Shown in pieces: positions 29,688-40,826 of a DNA stretch of 64,000 nt. Both the position numbers and the translations under genes were made by a program. How positions within the stretch are numbered: position 1 is the stretch's first letter; every line of letters starts with the position of its first letter. Location of the stretch: positions 558,001 to 622,000 of the forward strand of contig JAHSVC010000065.1 of the NCBI GenBank assembly GCA_021397845.1, read 5' to 3'. The notes under the pieces are model-generated. The model ran no database searches. It was not told the DNA's origin and saw only the letters and a program-made list of their open reading frames with translations. The DNA is from Areca catechu (lineage: Eukaryota > Streptophyta > Magnoliopsida > Arecales > Arecaceae).

Positions 29688-31086
29688 CTGAGATGACATG
29701 AACATATGCAGCACAGATGTAACATGCTCTAGCTGAGACCTAATGGTCTGCATCTCTGCTATGTCTGCATCACGTGTCTGTCGGAGCTCTGCTATCTCCT
29801 CCTGGAGCTGACGAACATGTAACTGATCATGACTCTCTCTAGTATCCCGAGTATATCTACTCACCTCAGATAACTGAGTAGGGGTAACTCCAATCCCATA
29901 ACCCCTCACTCGTCCAGGACGCTCTGGTCCCATCAACTCCGAGAATATCTCGGCCTCGATGCGACTGCTCTGTGTAGATGATGAACCCTCGCCAGCACGC
30001 TCGGATATCATAGATGTAGCCCTATTCTATATTTTACAAAAAAACATATATTAATACTTAATAAAAATAAAATATAAATCATAATATAACATAAATAAAA
30101 AAATACTATATCTCTGGACTCGTCCCGAACAAAACTGCCATCCTGGTGAACGTGAGTCATTTGATAGAACTCCACCTCACCAGGCTCCCTCCCCTGCTGA
30201 TCAGCCTATATAAAGAATAAATATTACAAAAAATTCAAAATAACATATCTTATATCCCCGTACCATTATACATGGCACATGCATGATACATGATGATACA
30301 TGATATTAAAACTAAAAGTATACTAAAAGTATTATAGGATGAGAAACATACAAATTCATGCTTGAGCCGTGCATAACTCTTGGACCCCGCTGTGTGAGGA
30401 ACAGACTGAGCAGCTCATGCAGCTCTACCAATATCAGAATACGTCTGCAAAATAAAATTAAAACAATGTTATATATTGTATAAATATAATTATAACAAGT
30501 GAAAATTAATAAATTTCGAAATATTTGATGATGCTACACAACCTGTGCCCTCTCGGAGAACCAATAGTGCACCAGCTCCATCCACTGATGAGGGTGAACA
30601 TCAGGAGGACAGGTAGCTACAACCTGCTCCTCTGTCCTACCCTCTAGCTTGTAGTCTCTCTTCAACTTCGTCCTATATTTTTTTCACTTGTGATTGAGAG
30701 ACTTAAGCACAAAATCAGATGAATCTGAAGGAAGAACGAACTTGCTCTACAATTTAATTAAACAATAAAATAAATATTAAATGAAATAAGCAATTCAATT
30801 GTTAAAAACCTAAGATATAAAATAATATATTAATTATTTTACCTGCACAACTCATAGCATTTCTATTTTATATGCAGGAAGCATGTCATTCCACTTCGAA
30901 TAATTCAGGGGACATAGCTGACCACGGCGTGCTACTGTCCCCAGAAAGCTAGTCAACAAGCTAGCAGCTTTCTTAATAGGCTGCCCTAGCTTGTTGCACT
31001 CTATTACTATCCTCTCACCCTCAGGTAACTGCCACACATCACGGACTAATGTGGGTCCTCGCCTACGCCTGAGTCTCCCGATCCAT

Positions 31087-31171
31087 CTACAAAAAAAAAT
31101 ACAGAACATTGTATATCAAAACTATTGCATATGCATAAATTGAAATGAGATAGAATTATTAAATTATGTAC
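31087..31171 (-). other. Intron in the CACTA second gene (first intron)
   Basis: Minus strand G-GTACAT at 31171 and TTTTTTTTTGTAG at 31087, 85 bases. The acceptor is strong and the donor is moderate. It joins the acidic N-terminal exon to the conserved RRRRGPTLVRDVW exon. Confidence 0.65.
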
Positions 31172-31588
31172 CCTGTATCTGTATATCATCGACGATAGGC
31201 TCGTCATCAGGATGATCCATAGAAGGATCGTGATGTGCGGACTCGGAGGGAATAACGTCGTCCTGAGGTATAGAGATAGTAGCATCGACCTGATGTGCAG
31301 AAATAGAGAGACTGCCATCAGATCGATGTGAAACTGATCGACTGCCCTCAAGCTGTTGTGCTGAAGAAGTACCAGCCTCGGTCTGGGAAAACTGAAACTG
31401 TACATCTACTAATCGCTTCCTTCGAGGCATGGTGTACCTAACCTGCATTATTTAAAAACAAGTCAGTCAACATTATAATCAAATTATAACGGAAATGAAT
31501 TACAATTTAAAATATAACATAATCATTAATGCAAAAAATGTAAACCATCTTACAAACTACTTACTTGTCATAATCAACCAGTTGTACC

Positions 31589-32864
31589 TTAATCGGAATC
31601 CAACCTAACCAAAATAGTTGTATCATTTATATGATCATCCGGTACAATATTATAAGGCATACACTGAGTGTAAGTATCATCATCTTCTTCTTCCACCCTT
31701 TTTCCCATGTCATACAAGTCTCTGAGTTTTGTCTTAATAACAGTAGCCCATTCTTTATCTTTCGAGTCTTGTACATAAAAAACTTGTCGAGCTTGAGATG
31801 AAACGATAAATGGATCATCCTTCAATAACACACCCGTATGTATCAATCTTGAAAAATTGACAAGTACGAATCCGTTTGAGTCCTTTTTCAAACCTCTCGG
31901 TGTATTTATGTCCACCCAATCGCATCAAAATAATACAACTTTAAAATTTCCATAATAATCCAACTCCAAAATATCTTTAAGTATACCATAATAAGATTTT
32001 CCATCTGCTTCAACCATAACACCACTGTTCTGAGTTTTCCTAAGTTTCTCGTGCTCCTTGGTATGAAATTTAAAACCATTTATAATAAAACCATTATATT
32101 TGTTCACAATATAATTTGGACCTCTGGCAAGTGTAATTAATTCTACTGAACTATTTTTCTCCATCAGTACCGGTACCTAAAAAATATAATATAAATTATC
32201 GATCATTTATTCGATGTTAAAAATATATAAAATTATTATACGACTTATATATACTAACCTGATTGGCAAGCCAATTAGGAAATAACTCAACCAACCATCT
32301 TTGTTCAATCCTTGGATTAGGACGAGTGGAATGATTGGCTTGTCGTTGTACAGATAAAAATTCACTGCATGACAATCAAATATAAGTTTGACAACAACAT
32401 GTCTAATATTTAGTATTATCCATGTGTAGATAGACTAACCTGCGATAGTCAGATATTATATCACTATGTAGCAGTACATAACGGTGTCCTTATGACATGG
32501 ATTTATGGTCAAGAACAATACTTTCAGCTTTTCCTATAAATCTTCCGGATGATGCAAATTTGTATATATCTGTATTCTCCATAGTATCACCATGACGTTG
32601 AGGTCGATTGAATACAGTCTCAACACCTTCGAGATATCTTGAACAAAATGTTAAACACTCTTCAGTAATATATCCCTCTACTATTGAGCCCTCAGGATGG
32701 GCTTTGTTTCGTACATAATTTTCAAACGTACAAGATACCTTCAAAAAGTATGATATTTATATCATATTAAATAATGAAAAAGTTATATAAATTATAAAAT
32801 TTAAGTTTTACAGCATTACCTCTCGATAGGGTACATCCATCTGTAGTGTACCGGTCCAACAAGT
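31589..32864 (-). pseudogene. CACTA TNP2-type gene, C-terminal part (DUF4218 and DUF4216)
   Basis: The first recognisable exon ends at 32820 with GPVHYRWMYPIER, continued after an intron (32739-32819) by NYVRNKAHPEGSIVEGYITE and CLTFCSRYLEGVETVF, which is DUF4218. Next come NYIVNKYNGFIINGFKFHT and YYGILKDILELDYYG, then after a TGA at about 31920 CDWVDINTPRGLKKDSNGF, ARQVFYVQDSKDKEWATVI and DDHINDTTILVRLDSD, which is DUF4216. The stop is at 31589. These two domains normally follow the catalytic Transposase_21 domain, of which nothing is seen upstream. The 5' break is marked by a 25-base duplicate of a DUF4216 exon sequence (32866-32890). Confidence 0.82.
32739..32819 (-). other. Intron in the CACTA TNP2-type gene
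   Basis: Minus strand GAGAG-GTAATG at 32819 and TTTTTGAAG-GTATC at 32739, 81 bases, AT-rich. It joins WMYPIER to the KNYVRNKA part, as in intact relatives. Confidence 0.65.
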
Positions 32865-32890
32865 TTAGTTTCTCGTGCTCCTTGGTATGA

Positions 32891-35395
32891 ACCATAATCT
32901 TCCGATGAAAATTATTTGCAATTCTCAAATTGTCCAAACTGGACATTCAATTGACCACTGTACAAATTTCTGCCATCCGTACAAAAATTAAATAATTGTA
33001 CGGATCGTGTAGAATATGTACTTTAATCAATGACGGGTCTATGTTTCAATGCAATGCAAGTTTTTAAAAAAATATATAAAAATCATAATTGATCGTAACA
33101 AAACTACAGATGGTATTGAAATATATAAAAATGGAGTTATTCATGGACAACTTATCGGACATGTTGTAGTAGATTTCGATATCGGTGATATTATCAGCAT
33201 GAGATAACTATTTATGTAAGTTAGGCAATTGGCTATTTGAAATCTACTGCAACAGACCATGTAAGAAGGAGCACGTCGAAGGACCGTACTTGATAACAAC
33301 TAAGTAAAGCTGCTTCAGTATTAAGTTTGAACATAGGGTGTAGGATGAGAATTGGTTAAAGCTTGAACCTCACAACTCTTCAAGAATTTGCATATGACTA
33401 AGCATTTAAACAATATCTTGAAATGTTTTTATATAGATGCTAATGGGTTTGGAATCCATCATAGCATACTTTTAGAATTTGGATATGCTAAATTTGTCTA
33501 GGCTAGAAACATCTATTCCATATTCAAACTCTAGGACCTCCTACATTTCCTTTGAAATATTCATGACAAAGGTAAACATCATAAAGAGAATCGGATATGG
33601 CACTGAGAATCCTATAATGAGAACTGTTTGTTGGAGGATTTTAGCTATAGTACTAGAAGCTATTTCTTGGTGATTAGTTTCCAAGTTAGTTTGAGAACTT
33701 CGCATAGATGAGGATTTATGATCAAGTTGTTCAAAGGCTGAAATTAACTCGAGTGGTCAACCACTTTGTCACCTAGCTTAAATATCTCTTGAAAATTAGA
33801 CCATTGAATTTTTTAAGGTTTAAAAGCACTAAAATCATTTTTAAAAAAGCCATTTTATGAATTGTGTGTTGATTAATTAACTTTGCACACATAAGGTTCA
33901 TAGGTTCTAGTCCTAATGTGTTTAATTATTTAATTAATAGCTTCCATGTGCACTAAATTTTGAAATTCAGAATTAAGTAGTAATAAATACACTAATTAAG
34001 GGTGCAAATCATTGAAAAATAATAACTATATTGAATAAATAGTGCACTAGACAATTATATTAAATAAATATGATTACTCTAATGCAGGAAAGGAATAAAG
34101 TGATGAAATACATATCCAAAGTAATAAAATTAGACATCTCCACAAATTTTGTATTATGTTTAGTATTTTATATTCTTTTATTCTAAGATATTCATATTGA
34201 AGAACCTTTTACTTCTCTACAATAAGATCATTTGTCTTTTAGACATAACTAAGAAGACTAAATAGAAAGAAAATTTTGATTTCTAAACATGTCTTCAATC
34301 TCATTTTAATTCCTAGTGTAGCATTCTTTGTGCCATTACTTCAATAACTTTGAACACTTGATAATCTTTGTCCTTTAACCAACATCTAGAATCATGTAAT
34401 TTTTCTCTTTTTATGCCAAGATGCCACTCCTTACCTTGCAATATTCATGGTACACACACAGATATATATATATATATATATGCGTGTGTGTAGGTATGCA
34501 TGTATGTATATGTTATATAGAGAGTATTTTAGATGTAACAGCTTGATATATTTTTGTCTATGCAACTGATTGAAAATAGCTAAAGACTTGTATGCTTGAT
34601 GGTCCATCTCACACAATACATCTTTTGTCAAAAGCATGTCGATACATTTAAATATAGATCTACACATGTTCTTATTTCGAAAAGTATCTCTATCCAAAAT
34701 ATACTTATGTTTCTTATTTATATTTCAATTGAATTCATAAGTGTTAACATCACAAGTTCACAACTTTGTATGGATGATGGGTAGCAAATTTGAAATTGCA
34801 TCTGACTTGATTTGACCAAAGCAAACTTGTTTTGACCCAACAAATTATAGCTTAAAAAAAATAGGCTTGGGCCTTTAAACTTAGATCTAACTTAGACTTG
34901 ACCTAAAATGAAAGTCCACTCATCTAGAGTTGCCTCTCCCCTTACAAGTCCCCTACCCACTTTCTTATCCCTTTAATCCTTTTCTCAGCTTCCTTTTTCT
35001 AATACATCTTTTATGTTTTTACATTTTAAATGGAAATGGATATAAGGATGTTAATGGCCTTGGATGGGTAGCTAGTTAGGCCAACTCATGCCTAGGCCCA
35101 AAGCTAGCCTAACTTTTAAATCTCATGGCTAAGCTTGAGTAAGTCCAAGCACCATTTTTTCTAAGCTAGTCCTTTATCTATCTGAGTTTTCCCACTTAAG
35201 TGCTTTGTTTCCTTTGCCTCCCCCCTCTTTTGTCCCCCATCATACTTCTCCTTCCTTCTTTTTCTTCACTTAACAGTCCTTATGTCATTCATTTAATGAA
35301 ATCGATTAGGCTTTGCATGTCATTTCCCTTAAGAAAGAAAAAATGTAGATAGAAATATGCCATTGAAGATATTATTTAGCTCATGATTTTTGAAC
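32891..35395. other. AT-rich stretch inside the CACTA element, no gene recognised
   Basis: This 2.5-kb stretch shows no coding frame that I can support and no domain. It has a small perfect inverted repeat (ATCCGTACAA 32975-32984 / TTGTACGGAT 32996-33005) and a TA/GT-type microsatellite with ATGTATGT steps at about 34461-34515. It occupies the place of the missing transposase catalytic half, so it may be filler or a captured sequence. Confidence 0.5.
34461..34515. repeat. AT/GT-rich microsatellite
   Basis: (AT)n at 34462-34480 followed by GCGTGTGTGTAGGTATGCATGTATGTATATG. It is a simple sequence of low complexity. Confidence 0.85.
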
Positions 35396-35410
35396 TTTGG
35401 AAAAGAAAAA

Positions 35411-35790
35411 AAAAACTTATCGAGCGGAGGAGGAGGAGGAAGAGGAGGAGGAGGGGGGTTCGGCGGTGGCTCGATCGACCGGGAGATCACGGACTGCTGC
35501 TACGTCGGCGGACCGAGCGGAGGAGGAGGAGGAGGAGGAGGGGGGGGGAGGAGGAGGAGGAGGGGGGGGGTTTCGGCGGCGGCAGATAACAGATCTAGGG
35601 CTCGCTGCGTCGGCGGACCGAGCGGAGGAGGAGGGGAGGAGGAGGGAGGGGGGGGAGGAGGAGGAGAGGGGGGGGGGGGGGGGGGGGAGGGGGGGGGTTC
35701 GGTGGCGGCAGATATCTAGGGGGCCACGGCGGACCGCGCGGAGGGAGGAGGAGGAGGAGTTGGGGGGGGGGGGGTTGGTTCGACGGCGGC
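35411..35790. repeat. G/GGA-rich low-complexity tract
   Basis: Long runs of GGAGGAGGA and of pure G, including an almost uninterrupted G run at about 35667-35697. Three imperfect copies of GGCGGACCGAGCGGAGGAGG and GGCAGATA(A/T)C separate the runs. Open frames in all three plus-strand frames are poly-Gly/Glu and are not called as genes. Confidence 0.9.
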
Positions 35791-35844
35791 AGAATAATAG
35801 GGCTCGGGAGGGGGGTGCTTGGGGTTTTGGGGATGCTTGGAGTC

Positions 35845-36520
35845 CGGCGACTTTTTAAGCGCGTCGCCAAAAGTCCAGGACTCCGACGATGCTTAAAAGC
35901 GTCACCAATTGTCCTGGGAACTTCGGCGATGCTTATAAGCATCGCCAAATGTCCTGGGAACTCCGGTGATGCTTTTAAGCATCGACAAAGGTCCCGGACT
36001 TCGGCGATGCTTAAAAGCATCGGCAAAGGTCCCGGACTTCGGCAACGCTTAAAAGCATCGGCAAATGTCCGATCAGGCGATGTTTATAAGTGTCGACAAA
36101 GGTTCCTGGACTCCACGACGCTTTTAAGCATCGGCAAATGTCCAGTCCAGTGATGCTTAAAAGCATCGGCAAAGGTCCCAGAATTCGGCGACGCTTATAA
36201 GCGTCGGAAAAGGTCCCGGACATCGGCGACGCTTATAAGCATCGACAAATGTCGAATCCGGTGATGCTTATAAGCATCGGCAAAGGTCCCTGGACTCCGC
36301 GATGCTTTTAAGCATCAGCAAATGTCCCAAGTCCGGCGATGCTTAAAAGCGTCGGCAAATATCCCGGATTTCAGCGGGATGGTCCGGCGACGCTTAAAAG
36401 CGTCAGTAAAACTCAGGGTTAATTGCCGATGCTTAAAAGCGTCGGCGGACTTTGGGTTTTGCCGACGCTTTCAAAAAGCGTCGGCTGGTTCTGGTTCTTC
36501 TCGACGCTTCCCAGAAACGT
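35845..36520. repeat. Right subterminal repeats of the CACTA element
   Basis: About eighteen copies of GA(C/T)GCTT(A/T)(A/T)AAGC(G/A)TCGGC, spaced 30-45 bases apart, with linkers such as AAAGGTCCCGGACTTCGG. The core resembles that of the left end, but TTTAAA is replaced by TTAAAA, TTATAA or TTTTAA, and the linkers differ. Confidence 0.88.
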
Positions 36521-36535
36521 CGCCAGAAAAAGGTC

Positions 36536-37880
36536 GGGATAACCCTAACCTGCTGTGGTGGAGGTCGGCTTGGTTTAGGCGGGGAAAAGCAACAGGGGGG
36601 GTTTGGGAGAAAGAAGGAAAGAAAAGAAGAAAGAAAGAGGGAGAATAAATATTTTATAATAATATATATTTATAGGAAAGAGAGGATCGGGAAGTTTTTT
36701 CAGAATTCATGCAACTAGAAATTTAGATTTTTAATTAAATTATTTATGTAGAGAATCAGTCCCCTGAACAGGAAGGCATTGTACAGATCTCGGGTATAGA
36801 CTAGTTCAGGTGTAAATAATTGAGTTTTTGAGAGGTAAGGATCTCTGGACCTGATCACCAGAATATATATATATATATGTGTATTTATTTCGACATGATT
36901 TGATTCGGGCATATGAGCATCAGCATACATGACTAGATTTGCATGGATTAGTTGATATTTATGTGCTGGACAGTATGATTTTTGATGTTACTAACTATGT
37001 TCTGGTATACTATGTGTTATCAATAATGTGTTATTTATGTGGGATGGACCATGAATGATGTATTATTTGTATGGATTTGACCATGATACAGTTATTGGAA
37101 AGCTATGAATGTTATGATTGCCATGAGATGATGTGGATGGATAAAGTGATAACGGTGTCTGGACTAGCCATGGATCTGAAGTTGCCGGAGCCTCGGGCTT
37201 CGTACGAAAAATAGCCGGCCATGGGTGTTTAAAACATGGGACAGTCAGAGTCACGGGCTTTGTACGTGAGCTAACCTGGCCACGGGCTTAGAATACATGG
37301 TTGATAGTGTGGTTGCCAGTCATGGACGTCGCATGACAATGGCTAGTCCAGTATCCTAAAGAAGAGGAAAAGTTAATAAAAACATTTAAAGGAAATATAA
37401 TATTGGAAAGGATTTTGATATACTTGATATGTGATTGGTTTTGGTTGCGTGACCGAAAATTTATTGTTTTCATGTTAAACTACTGTGATTTTGTGCTTTC
37501 AGTTTTTATATTAATAATGGTGTGATTGTGAAGGAACCTTACTGGGCTGTACAGCTCACTCCCTGTTTTCTATTTTTTTTCCAGAGACTCGGGATACATA
37601 GCGAGGATTGGGCTGGGCGTGAGACGGCTTCATTAATGTTGAGTTAGTTAGTTAGTTAGAGTTAGTTTTGGTTACTGATGCTTGTTGTGAATCAGTAGAC
37701 CAATTAGTGATATCGATTTAATAAATGGATTGTTTAATTGTTCATCAATTATTATATAATATTAGTTTTAATTTTGATGTTTTTGATTCTTGTGTACCTA
37801 GGCCTTGCATGATCTCTAGGATAAAACCTAGGGTTTGTGCGGCCGGTCACGTAGCCGATTCCGGTGCTTGATTCGGGGCA
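36536..37880 (+). repeat. 5' LTR of element D, inner part
   Basis: Continues the LTR after the CACTA insertion to ...TTGATTCGGGGCA at 37880, eight bases before the primer site. It contains CTGTACAGCTCACTCCCTG and GGCCGGTCACGTAGCCGATT, sequence types I associate with the ends of Tekay/Del LTRs. There is a triple GTTAGTTAGTTA run at about 37645. No coding sequence is supported. The left edge is approximate. Confidence 0.7.
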
Positions 37881-37888
37881 GATGAGAA

Positions 37889-37900
37889 TGGTATCAGAGC
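37889..37900 (+). other. Element D primer binding site (initiator tRNA-Met type)
   Basis: TGGTATCAGAGC followed by TTAGGTTATGATC, which is common just inside Tekay/Del-type 5' LTRs. It fixes the orientation of element D as plus. Confidence 0.9.
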
Positions 37901-38181
37901 TTAGGTTATGATCACTTGGGATGGTGATACATGTGGATAATAATAATAATGACATGATGGTTATTAGGATATGACAAGAATTGTGATAGATCTTAGTTAT
38001 GATGATTTGGGGACTGTGGCAAAGTGATTATGATATATATAAGTGATAATTGAATTCAGGTCATGATTGTTTGAGATTGTAATATAAGAGATTAAGAATA
38101 TTAACTCAGATTTTTGGAGTATTATGATGGGAGCATTGATTTAGATCTCAATCAAGCTAATTTCGAGGACGAAATTATTTT
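37901..38181 (+). other. Reduced interior of element D
   Basis: Only about 280 bases lie between primer site and polypurine tract. The first part is an AT-rich leader with a TAATAATAATAATG run. The last part (38145-38180) reads ANFEDEIIL on the plus strand, the tail of a pol gene. Everything between is lost. Confidence 0.75.
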
Positions 38182-38194
38182 AACGGGGGGAGAA
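38182..38194 (+). other. Polypurine tract of element D
   Basis: AACGGGGGGAGAA immediately before TGTAACACCC. This tract and start are typical of Tekay-type elements. Confidence 0.85.
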
Positions 38195-38469
38195 TGTAAC
38201 ACCCATAAAAAAAAAAAAAAAACTGAGACGAGATTGAGCGGGGAAGGAAACTGAAACAGGGGAGGCTTCTTCTCCCTAATCCAATCGAAAATGTCACCGG
38301 GGGTCTTGGTGGGAGAGTCGTGAGAGGTGTGGGAGCTAGTCGGCGACGGGTCCGTGTAGGTTTGGGACTCGTTTGGTCGGTGGTAGAGTTCCAAACGACA
38401 AGGAAACAACCGGTCGTTTTCTTTAAATTTTCCACACCGCCACCCCATCAAGCCTCTTCATGCACCTTC
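38195..38469 (+). repeat. 3' LTR of element D, truncated
   Basis: The first 275 bases of the LTR, matching 28174-28449, are cut at ...CATGCACCTTC by the LTR of element G. The rest probably lies beyond the far end of G, outside the window. CCTTC (38465-38469) is then one copy of G's target duplication. Confidence 0.85.
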
Positions 38470-40826
38470 TGAAAGGAAACTGATGCAGGTGGTTTGACAA
38501 GATCCTACACTAAGCATGCAAACATCTGCAGGAGCATATTGGATTTTAAAATAATTTTTAAAATTCACGCAGCGGGTATCTGCTCCGCCAGGAATTAATC
38601 TAAATCTAGTTGCATTTAGGCATGCATAAACATATAAATTATTTATAAAATATTAAACAATTTAATCTATCCATGCATGATTAAAAAATAAATTTTCCAT
38701 ACCTTTATTCCGCCTAGAATAACTCTGGAATAAACCGGAATAGACTGGAATAACTGGAATAAAGTTATTCCAGTCATCTTCCTCCATGGGATCCTGTTTT
38801 TGGCTTGCAAAACATCATCGGAACACCACCTTCTGGACCTCCGTTTGCTTCCAAATTTGAGCAGCTGCTTCTTGGACAAGTCTTCTTCGATTTGCCACTA
38901 GTTTCTGCAATCAAATCTAAGCAAAAAATATTAAATAAATCACCAAAGTCTGCTGCCAGATTTCTATAGTAGAATTGGGCAGCAGACTTTGGCCTTCGTT
39001 TCGGAGCAGCTGGGGCGATCCCGGCTCGCGTGGTTTGCTCCTAGGAGTAGAGTGGTACTCCCTCTAGAAGGGAGACACGCCCGGGGCTCTCGGATCCGCC
39101 TCCACGCCCGGTGCTAGCCGCCGGAAGGGGCTTCACGATCATAGAATTCTGCAGCACTGGGCAGAACTTGAGCACTTCAAAACAATGGATTAAACCCTTG
39201 TTTCTCTCCCTCTATAGCTCCTAAACCCAGCCCCAGATGTTCTCTCCTTAAGCGTCTCAAAGAACAAGGAATTTTGTTGCTTTTTCTTGGTTCTCACACG
39301 GTGAAAACTCAACCACTGGTTTTTTTTTTCTTCTTCACACGGTAAGTCTCTTTTGCTGAAAAAGGGGTGCTGAAATTTATAAGCAGCAGGGAGAGGGAGG
39401 CCAAGAGGCAGCGGATGCAAATACTCCCATTTAACAGCCATTAACAGGGATTTAATTCCAGCGGTGGAGGGAGGAGAAGAGGCAGCGTGTGAAGGGAGAA
39501 GAAATGCCAAGGTTTGGGAGTTTCGGTCGTTTGGCTTTCCATCGCTTGGAGTTCTTTCCAGCGAGAAACACCGTGTAAAATGGCTGGGAGAAAAACGTGG
39601 AAACTAGTTCAACCAAAACCGGTCCAACCACTTAAACCAATTAGGTTCAAACCCATTGGTTCAATAATCAACGGTGGTTCAATCCAATTGAACCAGTCCG
39701 AACCCAATATTACATGGTTCAATTGGTTCACAACCAATTGGAGGCCGAAACAAACTCCGAATCAGTTCAAAACTGATTCATAAAAAACTTAGCGCAGTGC
39801 TGGTCAATCGGAACAATTTTTGGTTGACACAGACAAGGGCAAGACAGGGAAAAAATTGCTCAAAAATACAGTGACCATAAAACCGAGACGATTCCAATCG
39901 TAATCGGTATCCGGATCAGAGAGTTATCCTCTGTGGCATGTGACCTCATAGGTTCGAACCTAAATGGTAGCACTAGAACAATTTCTAGTACTAGCACAGG
40001 AAACCATCTAGCAATGGATCCCGGCATCCGGATAGGTCGAAGATGCGGGAGCAAACTATCGAACCTCTGGCATATGGTTACCATATAATTCATCCCTTTG
40101 ACCTCTAATGCTCATGACGACTGAGATTGGGCTGCCAACCCAGATAGAGTCAGTCGACTACGTGTCTCAACCTTGCAAGCCCAGTGACTATTCACTAGGA
40201 CTACCCCGGCCGAGGATTTGCTAAATTGAGATACTGCAAGACATTCAATCTAAACTGTTTAGACATGTCAATTCTATCTTGGTCCATCACTGTTCCACAA
40301 GTACTTGCCTATACCCAGAAACATTCCGTCACCGGATTAAAATCCTGGTAGTCCGACACCAAAGCATAGGGAGTTGCTTGCAAGCTACCGTGATGACCTC
40401 AGGTCAGAGGGACACATATACCTATATCCAATCGTGAGTATCCCTTTGTCAGAAAGGGACTGCACGGAGTCACTTACAATGAGATATCACATATCCCACT
40501 TGCAGATCACATCAGTGTCACCACACCATTCGGTCAAGAGGACAACCAGACGATGTGAACTACAACAACCTATACTTGATATATTGCCGACCAGTACAAT
40601 ATATCCTTTGGTTGTGAACAGGATTTAAGGACCACTCGATACATCCTCTCTGTATCGAAGTCAGTGTAGTCCTAAGGACTTCATCACATGGAAAGAGTTC
40701 ATTTCAGGAAAATTTAGTATGTGATGAGCTGCCAAAAATAATATTTTATTAATTCATAAAATGAGTACAATACCGAGCACAACCGCCTACAACCCAGGCG
40801 ATGGCTTTGGGACACAATTCCTAACA
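38470..40826 (-). repeat. 3' LTR of element G
   Basis: Minus strand TGTTAGGAATTGTGTCCCAAAG...CAGTTTCCTTTCA, 2,357 bases, with TG...CA ends. It directly follows the purine tract ACAAGTGGGAGT. Bases 39901-40826 (the first 926 bases in LTR sense) recur in every unit of the array; bases 38470-39900 occur only once. It contains a run of GGAATAA-type motifs at 38700-38770. Open frames on either strand in this region are not called as genes. Confidence 0.8.

Larger units (their letters stand above)
29539..31430 (-). pseudogene. CACTA second gene, Transposase_24 (Ptta/En/Spm)-like
   Basis: Read on the minus strand from MPRRKRLVDVQFQFSQ (ATG 31430). An exon ends at 31172 and the next starts at 31086 with WIGRLRRRRGPTLVRDVW, ERIVIECNKLGQPIKKAA, LTSFLGTVARRGQLCPLN. 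Later exons include HQWMELVHYWFSERAQ (about 30545), SYARLKHEF (about 30360), VEFYQMTHVHQDGSFVRDE (about 30165-30110) and a coiled coil (LQEEIAELRQTRDADIAEMQ) to 29688, then VPGASASRRPDDDQ to the stop at 29539. Introns 31087-31171 and 29599-29687 have GT-AG ends. This set of motifs is the PF03004-type family of CACTA elements. At least two stops (near 30690 and 30415) break it. Confidence 0.8.
28663..36535 (-). mobile_element. CACTA-type DNA transposon (deleted, right end uncertain)
   Basis: The left end is CACTATAGTGAATCTGGG at 28663. Palindromic repeats around GACGCTTTAAAGCGTC fill both subterminal regions (28700-29290 and 35845-36520), the layout of En/Spm-type elements. The minus strand between carries exons for DUF4218, DUF4216 and Transposase_24-like proteins. 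No TAGTG terminus is seen at the right; the transition to LTR sequence lies at about 36530-36540. The transposase catalytic half (Transposase_21/TNP2) is missing, so the copy is not autonomous. Confidence 0.8.
28174..38469 (+). mobile_element. Element D: Tekay/Del-type gypsy derivative without gag-pol, carrying a CACTA insertion
   Basis: The LTR start TGTAACACCCATAAAA occurs at 28174 and 38195 and the following 275 bases match. The 5' LTR is split by a CACTA element and resumes at about 36536-37880. A primer site TGGTATCAGAGC lies at 37889-37900 and a polypurine tract at 38182-38194. Only about 280 bases separate primer site and purine tract, so gag and pol are gone. The sequence before the purine tract reads FEDEIILTGGE, the usual tail of Tekay-type chromovirus pol. 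The left end interrupts the LINE (possible target sequence TGGGT, 28169-28173). The 3' LTR is cut by element G at 38469. Confidence 0.85.

Noticed and set aside
33479..33673. Short plus-strand frame in the CACTA interior as a possible captured gene
   Set aside because: It has 64 codons, AT-rich composition, no domain and no splice context.
35383..35858. Glu/Gly-rich frames on the plus strand and Pro-rich frames on the minus strand
   Set aside because: They are translations of GGA/G microsatellite sequence.
37889..37900. Part of a tRNA gene (TGGTATCAGAGC)
   Set aside because: Only the 12 bases of the primer site are present, with no cloverleaf. The same holds for 12965-12976.
40374..40628. 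Plus-strand frames repeated in each LTR part of the copia array (for example the MLASYRDD frame)
   Set aside because: They lie antisense in LTR sequence, vary in length between units and have no similarity to known proteins.
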